Shown here: positions 1 through 6,872 of the stretch, piece by piece
Layout of the letters: the number at the start of each line of letters is the position of its first letter
Numbering within the stretch: the stretch's first letter is position 1
Position numbers and translations under genes: made by a program
The notes under the pieces: generated by a model
Seen by the model: only the letters and a program-made list of their open reading frames with translations
What the model was told of the DNA's origin: nothing
Databases searched by the model: none
DNA from: Porogramme epimiltina
Lineage: Eukaryota; Basidiomycota; Agaricomycetes; Polyporales; Polyporaceae
Direction of reading: 5' to 3'
Length of the DNA stretch: 14,670 nucleotides
Assembly: GCA_900155495.1 (NCBI GenBank)
Contig: FTLJ01001017.1
Span: forward strand, 1 to 14,670

Positions 1-650
1 GACATGACTGGGGAGGTGGGAGGGGACGGGGCGGGAGGGGGGGTGAAACATGGGCGAGGCGGGCGATATTTAACGGCGGCGCGAGTCGAAACCAGCAGAG
101 TGGACGGGGGCTCGGGGAGGAAACGATCGTTTGGTACGAACACTTTTTTTGGCAACTCGAGCGCCGTCCGGGTCTCGTGACCCGTCCCGCTCCGGTGGGC
201 GTAATGGCTGGCAGAGACTCCGCGCCGCGTGCGACGTAGTCCCGGTGTCTATTCCGGCGAGACGCAACCCCAAGTGTGTGTTCGCTGCTCACCCTGTCTG
301 CGGCAGGGTGGGTGATCTCGAACTTGAGGATGCGACTCAACGCCTGCACCGATGGATGGGGCCGAGCGCGAGCCGGGCGGATATCGACACCCGGTGCACC
401 GGAGCCGCCTATTTCGTCATCCGCCCCGCCCCGCCTCCCTTTTCCAGTGCGCTATCCACACTACCGTCACCGTAGCTGGTGTGGTACGCCGTCCAGGAGC
501 CGACAATCAAACCATGGTGCCCTTACATCAAGAACATACAGTTGGCTAGACCCGTCGCCATGAAGTTCCAACCCAAGAGTTCCTCGCCCGCCGCCGTGCT
601 CCCCAACCCATTGGGACGGCCCTGCTGCCGTCCATTCCGTCGGTCCGTCC
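1..650. other. Window edge, G-rich and GC-rich sequence without a recognisable gene
   Basis: Positions 11-45 carry six closely spaced runs of three to seven G on the plus strand. The rest to about 470 is GC-rich and open in several frames on both strands, as GC-rich fungal DNA often is. On the minus strand a short piece at about 347-298 is flanked by an acceptor-like GGTGCAG and a donor-like GTGAGC. It reads RILKFEITHPAADR, so it could be one exon of a gene that continues outside the window or has decayed. I do not recognise it and see no convincing complete gene here. Confidence 0.3.
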
Positions 651-719
651 AGTCGATCACCAGAGTCTGTTCGAGCGCATGGCCCACTTGACTTGCCGTC
701 ACCTAGACGGCGTACTCTA

Positions 720-1120
720 CAAGTCCCCGAGATGACGTATGCCAGAGCAGAGCGAGACGATTTCAGCGATAATAGAGACCCTGATGATGATGGTTGCAGA
801 CCAGAAGCAGGAACATGCGCCACAAGAGTTATAGTCTCTGTGCCGTAAGAAGTGTTCAGTAACAAAGTTGTCGGAGAGAGCGAAGCTAGCAGCTGCAAAG
901 AGAGCACCACGATAGCCTGGAGCGCAGCCTCGCCCATCTTCACTGAATTCAGCTTCTTGAACTCGTCGTTATCGCGCCGTGCCGGCACTCGCGCGACCAT
1001 GGCCTGCGCACGATTTGCAACCGCAATATCGTCCTGGTCCCTGGACTGGGCTACAGTTTGGGACGACCTTGAAAGGCGGTTTCTTCCCTGCACCAGAGGG
1101 GCGTATGCCCAATCCGACAT
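720..1120 (-). pseudogene. Decayed coding remnant of an unknown, possibly membrane protein
   Basis: On the minus strand an ATG at 1120-1118 opens a frame with a charged stretch (DDIAVANRAQAMVARV, then DNDEFKKLNSVKMGEAAL) that leads into a hydrophobic segment. Around 875-870 the hydrophobic pattern continues better in a different frame (FAAASFALSDNF). After a Cys-rich turn that frame gives a second hydrophobic stretch near 795-745 (FWSATIIIRVSIIAEIVSL) and then stops shortly after. A one-base indel between the two frames would explain this. The helix-like first part and two potential membrane spans suggest a real but broken protein gene. I do not recognise the family. It could also be chance openness, since neighbouring frames are open too. 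Confidence 0.22.
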
Positions 1121-1129
1121 TACCCGCAG

Positions 1130-1585
1130 GGTCCGCGCTATCGGGGAAGCCTAGGATGAACGGCTTAGTGAGCCACTGGCGCGAACCACCGTCGTGGACT
1201 TGGTACCACGTCTTGCACGCGAGCCACTGAGGTTCGACCGGTATGTGACGCCTTCCTCGAGTTGTGGAAGACAATAGCGGTCGCAAGTAGGAACGGAAGG
1301 CATCGGTAACACAGAAGATGAGCTCGCGCAAGCTGGAGACAGGTCGCTATCGGAGGATGTAATTTGAACATACTTGGCGAGCGCGATTCGGGGCTGGAGG
1401 AAACGCCCGTTCTCATAGATATACCGCGTAAGGCATAAGGATCCGCCTAAAGGATAGAGAGGAATCAGAAGAGGCTCTATCGATCGTAGAGTCGCCGTGC
1501 AGCCGCACGACATTGGAAAAGAAGAGCGTATCTTACTGCGTCTTCGAGCGCCAACAGACAGCGGCATGAACTATGGGCAAGGACA
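1130..1585. other. Stretch between the remnant and the GMC fragment, nothing recognised
   Basis: Minus-strand frames are open across parts of this stretch, but they show no family motif and no consistent splice pattern. It is also where the homology between the two GMC copies stops. The truncated left copy runs out inside the position of its third intron, and unrelated sequence begins here. Confidence 0.3.
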
Positions 1586-2211
1586 CACCCGTAGTCCCCC
1601 TATGCGCTAAGGCAGAATGGGAATGCGTTGTCTCAGACCTTACGAAGTAAGGCTCTAAGGTCGTCGTAGCCCCAGCCCTTGTTCCCTGGCGCTTCCCATT
1701 GAATATAGTCACCAGGTGTGCCTGCGTTCCCACATACCAATGTGGTGAGCACTCCTATGAACGGGGTACACGACAAGCTCTCACTCACCACAGGTGTATA
1801 ACATGCTGTTTATACGTGACGAGCCCCCAAGAGCCTGGTCTTGAAAAGGTTGGATGTACCGGTTGTCGACGCTCCGCACGGGTTGCGACCCCCATGTTGA
1901 CGGGATCCCCAGGTCTCGAAAAATCTCTGCTAAGAAAACTGAGTTGCGAGATGACAAAGTGTCGGCAACGGAGCCGCCTTGCTCGACTACTAGAACCGAA
2001 ACGTCAGAGTGTTCTGTGAGACGGGACGCAATAACACAGACCGTGGGGCCACCTAAGCATAGCGCTTAGCATCGACTCTGGACTGTTTAGCCATGTGACC
2101 ATACCTCTAACGATGATGTAGTCATATGTGTACGTATCTGGGAGTAGTTTGGGAGACACGAGGAGAGGGGTTCCGACTTCTTTAGGAGTGAGTTCAGGAA
2201 CGGTGCCCCAT
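1585..2211 (-). pseudogene. GMC oxidoreductase, truncated and frameshifted N-terminal copy
   Basis: This is a diverged duplicate of the first three exons of the GMC gene at 6873-8989, on the same strand. Conserved pieces are YDYIIV before the FAD glycine loop, VIASRLTE and VVEQG of the Rossmann fold, LGGSSRINSMLYT, and TPGDY followed by NKGWGYDDL. The first two introns are still recognisable by GTATGG..TTAG and GTGAGT..GCAG ends. Lesions visible against the sister copy: two bases are missing just after the ATG at 2211-2209; the first glycine of the FAD loop is Arg; one extra base lies near 1656-1659 (CTTAGAG against CTGGAG); and everything after the third exon (substrate-binding part and both active-site histidines) is absent. 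It cannot encode a working enzyme. Confidence 0.85.
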
Positions 2212-2815
2212 AGCAACACGATGAACGCTAAATGTGAATGGGAGAGACGAAAGATACTTATTCGTGTGAAAGCGCTAGAGTATACCCCGCGGACTTACAC
2301 TCACCAGGATGCACTAGGCCGACTGTGATCTGTTTGAAATATCGAAACCTTCCTAGTAGCGTGAATAGGTCTGGACCAAACATTCAGGAGCGGGGGGCAG
2401 GGGTCCTGCCAGGACCAAAGCATCGGATGCTCCTGAAGTTCATCATCGCATCATCACCGCGTCTTGTACCTCTTGGGTCACCATTTAAAGACCATAAGTA
2501 GCGTCTTGATACCGGGAGCCCATCTCTGACGTCGACAAGTCTTCTCCAGCGGCGCGCCCAGGGCAGAGACTCAGCGTCGAGAACCTGTGCTAACCGCTGG
2601 TGGGATTTATGTCACACGAGAGGTTGAAAATGCATGTGTGTACAGTAAGCAGGAGTGAAGGTAGGTTGAGCGATGCCAGCGGACCGCCAGTGGTACATCG
2701 ACGCCATGTGTCCAAATCTGCCAAGGCAGGCCCCCGAATCTGCGGTGTCTGGGGACTATGTGCTGGGGTCCCGTGCAGTTGGCTGGCGCTTCTCCAAGTC
2801 GCATGCGCAGGCCTG
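2212..2815. other. Former promoter and 5' flank of the truncated GMC copy
   Basis: This is the part of duplicated block A upstream of the left GMC start codon. I see no coding signal on either strand. Open frames here are short and are not conserved in the other copy. The TATA-like element of the intact flank (TTATAAG at 9070-9064, minus strand) is not kept in this copy, where a few bases are missing at the matching position near 2293-2298. The segment therefore looks like a dead promoter. Confidence 0.5.
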
Positions 2816-3252
2816 CCACTGGCCACGCGCGTCGTCTTTCAAGCTTTCAGTAAGTTTGAACGCAGCGCTGGCCTAGCGCGAGAGCCCCGTGGATCTTTTC
2901 ACACCTTCTTAAACCTCAGGTGCGGTGGAAAGGGTGTCGGCGCAAGGTTTGTTGCTAGGGGAAAAAGTCGAAGAGAGAAGGGAGGCGAAGTCGATGTCAG
3001 AGGCGAGGAGGAGCCTCCGAAGAGGGCAAAATCGTGTAGAGTGACGCTGAGTGGAAGAACATGGGAGACTCTGTAAGAGGCAGACGCCGTCGAAGGCATG
3101 GCTCGCGAAAAGAGTATCCTGGTCGCTTCATGGTCAGGTCGCTCGCCATTGAATGTCGAGGGCCACAGTTGTCAGTGAGCGATTCTGATCATGAGATGGG
3201 GATACACCGCTGATTACGTGATGCTCCGTTTTCGGCTGCGCGCCGCGTGGTG
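2815..3252 (+). repeat. Duplicated block B, left copy (matches about 6345-6735)
   Basis: This stretch aligns in direct orientation with about 6345-6735. Shared landmarks are the purine-rich tract near 2965-2985 against 6475-6500, gctcgcgaaaag at 3101-3112 against 6596-6607, ggtcaggtcgc near 3133-3143, and gattacgtgatgc followed by gttttcgg at 3212-3235 against 6687-6711. It covers the start and upstream region of the unrecognised minus-strand gene near 6438. In this copy the start codon equivalent is lost and the frame is broken by a stop. It touches block A directly, whereas in the right-hand locus the matching parts lie on opposite ends of the GMC gene. Confidence 0.7.
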
Positions 3253-3534
3253 GCTCATGAGTCATGACGTCATGCATACCGGTCGAGCCGGGGTGCGAAC
3301 ATTGTCTTTGCTTTCATTGCCGTACGCACTCGCTCTTCGCGTTATCACTTGCAGCCAACATCATATCTCGGATTTTCAAGGAATTGTAATCACGACTCTA
3401 TGCCGGCTTTAGCCTTTCACAGTCTTCACGGTAAGATGCGCCGGCGTAGTAACGATCCTGCAACGCTTCACGTAAATCTTGTCTCGCAAATATTTATTGA
3501 ACCATAGGGTTGAATACTCCTACCAATGTACTGA
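3253..3534. other. Intergenic stretch with an overlapping bZIP-type site pair
   Basis: No gene is supported here. The main structured element is TGAGTCA at 3258-3264 followed without a gap by TGACGTCA at 3265-3272. These are the AP-1/Gcn4-type and CRE/ATF-type bZIP recognition sequences. The matching position after block B in the other copy does not have them. Whether they act on anything nearby is unknown. Confidence 0.4.
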
Positions 3535-4132
3535 TCCAAAATCCTCAAGTATTACCCCTTTTCCTTTGCTTACCGTGACGGCGATCGTCTACTCAAGCTC
3601 AAATTCGTCGCCAAAGCACATCCATTGAAGGTCACGGATGACCGCGTGCACAGGCGCAACGCCATCTCTGTTATCATTGGCCTTAAAGCGGGTTTCTCTC
3701 TATAGTTCGCTTACTTGTTGTTGATATTATAGCCCCATTGTGCTAAATGAACATTTACAAGGGAATCCGGATATCCTAGTCATGATTAATGCTTCCGCTC
3801 ACAAGGGTCCTCTTGCACAGATGGTCCGGATCCACATCACACGGCCGTTCCTGTACCAACAACAGTCGTGGACATACCTCCGTCTCAACAGGACCTTGAG
3901 AGCCAAGTTGTGTCAAGCTAACTATCCTAAGCTGACAATTTTCGACACCTTCGTTCCGCTCAAGAGCCTCAACATGACAGACGTAACCCTAGTGTGCGCT
4001 TCTGTTCCATGAATTCCAGTCCTAAACAAGGTTGAACAGTGCTAGATTATCTCGGTGCTCTCACATTTGTCAGATAATCACTACTCCGTGGATGGGAAAG
4101 TCCAAAAGAACCGAGAGTACCTTGGAAGATAG
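3535..4132 (+). pseudogene. Probable SGNH/PC-esterase-like gene remnant (three exon-like pieces)
   Basis: Three plus-strand pieces look like consecutive exons. The first, about 3535-3682, includes FAYRDGDRLLKLKF. The second, about 3733-3982, is preceded by an acceptor-like ATTATAG and reads through NPDILVMINASAH, YPKLTIFDTF and LNMTD. After a donor-like GTAACC, the third starts near 4073 with NHYSVDGKVQKN and stops at 4130-4132. A hydrophobic strand ending in a small-residue/His turn, followed by a C-terminal D..H block, is the layout of SGNH-fold esterases and PC-esterase-like fungal proteins; that assignment is a weak resemblance, not a match. The join between the second and third pieces is off by one base with canonical splice sites. 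No N-terminal GDS-type block is visible, so the gene appears broken. Confidence 0.33.
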
Positions 4133-4384
4133 CTCAGGTTTGCGTGGCATCCAACCATAGACTCTGTCTCTATCTCAAACCTGAAGTGAATCCAGTTCCC
4201 TGCTCAATCTTGGTTCACCGTTACAGGTCCAATCCTGCCTTTATCAGGTTAACTCAAAACACGCGATCTATGTGGACGACTTCCATGCACGGTAGACGCT
4301 TACTCAACACGATCGGACGATAGATAAAAGTGTCCCACTAGCAATAGCGAGCCCTAGCTTGAACTCACACCTTCCAGATCCCTC
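4133..4384 (+). promoter_or_regulatory. Upstream region of the cytochrome P450 gene
   Basis: This AT-richer, non-coding stretch of 252 bases lies before the P450 start codon. A TATA-like GATAAAAG lies about 60 bases before the ATG at 4385, a spacing similar to the other two genes. No longer repeat or recognised operator is seen. Confidence 0.35.
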
Positions 4385-5956
4385 ATGAACCTCCTCTACA
4401 CTGTGGCCCTCGCTCTAACTGCCGCACTGGTAGTATTCTTCTTTACCCACCAAGTTACTGGCGCGTTGCAACCCGTCCGGTTCTTGTGGAACCCGGCAGG
4501 ATTCTTCAAATCGCCTCCGTATGTACATTTTTGCTTTTATACGGAAAAGGCACCTGAACATACGACGTTGCAGAGCCCCGTGCGGCTCGAACTTCCGTAC
4601 CCGTGTTGGCAGGACTAATCTCATTTTCTTATCCACGCCGGAAGCGATCGACGTACTCTATCGGGATCGCTCAAGAGCCCTTATCCCTATACGTCCGGAG
4701 GGACCCAGTCATCTTGGAGACATCGAGTCCGTGGACTTTTCAACCCTCCTCAATGACATTCTTATTCCCATCATTGCGAGAGGGAATACATCGCGGGGTC
4801 TTCAAATGCTTACTCCTGTCTTTAATCGCAACCTGCTCACCCTGCTACAAAGGATGCACACGAATGAGCGCCCCCTTTCTCTCAAATACTTTGTCTCTTT
4901 CTCGCTCTTCTTTTCCATGATGACCTCGGTATTTGGAGCGTCATTCCCCCTCGATGTTTATGACGATTTCATAGTTGTCGACAATTACGCCTACCATCTC
5001 ATTTCCCCTCTCCTATCTGTTTTCGCCTTCGCGGCCCGCCGTGCCAAGACGAGGGTCGGGAAACGCCTCCTCACGTTCATGGACCCCTGGATCAAAACAC
5101 ATGGAAAATCAGACATAGATGGGGTCTCTGCCCACGGAAACGAAGTTCTCCGCGCGCTGGCCTCTTCCGCCATGTCTCCGTTGGACCAAGCAGGGGCCCT
5201 GCAGACCTACATGTGGGGCGCGTTCACCAACGTCTCAGGAAACGCATTTTGGCTGGTGGCGCACCTGCTCGCAGACCGGTCCGCATATGCTCGCGTGCAA
5301 GAGGCGGTAGACCATGGCGTACGCACAGAATTAGAGGAGGCGGGAATAGACCTTCTTGACGCACCACCTGCCGTCCTCGCCGGCCCGGCGTTCAACATGC
5401 TCGATTCTGCTCTGAAGGAGGCAGGACGACTACACAGCCTTCCATCGTCATACCGTACCGCCAGCGCAGACGTAGAGTTCCCCGCCGGCGCGGAAAGCGA
5501 CAGCAAGACGTTCTGGGCACGGAAGGGCGACATCGTTGCTGCGAATGTCACTGGGCTGCATTGGAACGAGCGGTGGTTCAAGGACCCGTACACGTTCAAA
5601 GTCGATCGTTTCCTAGACAAAGCTGTCGATAGGGCCCAATATTTGTCAATGTTCGCGAGAGGAATGCACGCGGTGAGTGACTTCATCTTCTCACCAAGAG
5701 CGGAACAGCGTCGTGCTGATTGTGTCTCAACGATTTTTTGTGAACCCAGTGTCCTGGAAAAGCGTCTGCTTACTACTACATCAAGATGCTTCTCATACAG
5801 TGTCTTCATTATTACGACGTGTTACCAGTGATCGGAAGCAGGCAGGTCAAGCTTCCGGCGGAATACCCCCGTAGCGCCACCACAATGCTGCCTAAGGAAG
5901 ATATTGAGATCATTCTTGTGGAGAGGGAGAGAAATGGCTCGACCACAGCCTTATGA
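4385..5956 (+). CDS. Cytochrome P450 monooxygenase, CYP7/CYP8-like, three exons
   Basis: Heme-thiolate monooxygenase expected to sit on the endoplasmic reticulum membrane and oxidise a hydrophobic substrate with electrons from P450 reductase. Exons are 4385-4518, 4574-5672 and 5750-5956, with GT..AG introns of 55 and 77 bases in matching phase, giving 479 residues. Visible features: N-terminal anchor at about residues 3-22; I-helix WGAFTNVSGNAFW (259-271); K-helix ExxR as EAGR (327-330); PERF-like DRFL (389-392); heme loop FARGMHACPG (405-414) with Cys412, completed only across the second intron. The I-helix lacks the usual acid-Thr pair and resembles the W-A-x-Q-x-N form of CYP7/CYP8 (sterol hydroxylases, prostacyclin synthase). 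The usual Pro-rich hinge after the anchor is short or missing, so exon 1 is the least certain part. The natural substrate is unknown. It lies between two duplicated blocks and divergently from the GMC gene. Confidence 0.9.
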
Positions 5957-6300
5957 AAGTCGATTAGTTCTACTGTCTTGTATTCGATGTGCACCCTCTT
6001 CAGTCGCTTTCGCTTCTCGCCGTCGTGTCTTGATCAGAGTTGGGCAGTAGCCGCATGTACAGTAGGATCCTTATCTGGAGTGGCTGTCGCACTCAAATAA
6101 ATCGCACTCATTGCGCCTGTCCTTTCTTGTGTCATATACTGGCAGCAGGACACAGGTATGGGTCCACCGCCAGTACTACATGCCAGGATTAAAATGGCCA
6201 GCGGAATGCGGAGGAATAAATGCGACGCGTAACGCACTGGCAACATCCTCGCGCCCAAAGTGACCTTCAAGGCGGAGAAGTATATCCTCCACTCAAACCC
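5957..6300. other. 3' region between P450 and the unrecognised minus-strand gene
   Basis: No plus-strand coding continues after the P450 stop. On the minus strand one frame stays open from 6516 down to 6034. Its part below about 6300 has a hydrophobic stretch (LFLRIPLAILILA) but no recognisable motif. It may be the frameshifted tail of the small gene starting at 6438, or chance. Confidence 0.3.
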
Positions 6301-6438
6301 TTCATGACATCCTCCAGCCGCGCACAGACACTGTCCGCCACCCTCGGCCGCCACGTCAGTGGGCACGAGCTTGAGTGCGACGCGAGCCTCGTGAGAGAAC
6401 CCCATATATTTCTCCACAATCTCTTCAACCACGGGCAT
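6034..6438 (-). pseudogene. Unrecognised small gene, likely frameshifted
   Basis: The ATG at 6438-6436 on the minus strand begins a protein-like sequence rich in helix formers (MPVVEEIVEKYMGF, then ARVALKLVPTDVAAE). Near 6343 the coding character jumps frame: the original frame turns Gly/Cys-rich (GGGQCLCAAGG), while the next frame continues with the same helical style (VADSVCARLEDVMKGLSG, then GYTSP) and stops near 6267. One base too many in a G run (GAGGGTGG) would explain this, and the repaired reading would be a small protein of about 57 residues or the first exon of a longer gene. The end given is that of the uninterrupted original frame. I do not recognise the family. The same start region is duplicated, more damaged, at 2815-2930. 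Confidence 0.35.
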
Positions 6439-6735
6439 AGAGAACGAAGTGTCGACGCACGGCTTGTTGCCAAAGGAAAAGGGCGAAGAGAGAAGAGAAG
6501 GAAAGGTCCCAGACACGGAGGAGGGCGAGTGGAACTGAGCGGGTGAGAGCGGGGGGCTCGGGGCTGCACGTTAGGTGTACGGTGGTGGCCATAGCTCGCG
6601 AAAAGGACACTGTGACCCTCTTCGCCTCCAGATCAGGTCGCCGTTTGCGAGGAGCAGCAAGGGAGTGTGAACAGAGGGCGCTACATGATTACGTGATGCA
6701 CTGTTTTCGGTCGGGCGCCTACCGGCCCCGTGGTG
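6345..6735 (+). repeat. Duplicated block B, right copy (matches 2815-3252)
   Basis: This is the direct-repeat partner of 2815-3252. It contains the start of the unrecognised minus-strand gene, its purine-rich leader (pyrimidine-rich on the transcribed sense) and the upstream region including gctcgcgaaaagga and tgattacgtgatgc. It is better preserved than the left copy because the start codon and the first 30 or so codons are open. Confidence 0.65.
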
Positions 6736-6872
6736 CACACTGTGGCAGAGCGCAGAAACGGTTGCGGCGTCTTATCCAGCCGTATCTACGCAGCATATCT
6801 CCACGTATTTGCGCATGACGATACAGCTAATATACGTACACGTGTAACTACTAGGATGCAGAATCTTGTCTT

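Larger units (their letters stand above)
1585..2830 (+). repeat. Duplicated block A, left copy (matches 8370-9610)
   Basis: This stretch aligns in direct orientation with 8370-9610, over the GMC 5' coding part and about 600 bases of its upstream flank. By eye the copies share roughly four-fifths of their bases, with many C/T and G/A differences and small indels. Shared landmarks include the segment around gtagtcatatgtgtacgt (2119-2136 and 8895-8912) and the segment around caggcccccgaatctgc (2726-2742 and 9504-9520). The left edge falls inside the third GMC intron. The right edge abuts block B. Confidence 0.85.

Noticed and set aside
467..715. C-terminal part of a minus-strand frame rich in Gly, Asp and Ser
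   Set aside because: It is low-complexity sequence after the likely frame shift and reads as non-coding.
1585..2830. RIP (repeat-induced point mutation) as the cause of divergence between the GMC copies
   Set aside because: Transitions seem frequent, but indels and transversions are also common and no strong dinucleotide bias is visible by eye. A counted alignment would be needed.
2600..3076. 158-codon plus-strand frame
   Set aside because: It crosses the junction of repeat blocks A and B and is not conserved in either right-hand copy, so it is not a real gene.
5207..5809. 200-codon open frame on the minus strand
   Set aside because: It is antisense to the P450 exons, has no motif, and exists because the P450 third codon positions are GC-biased.
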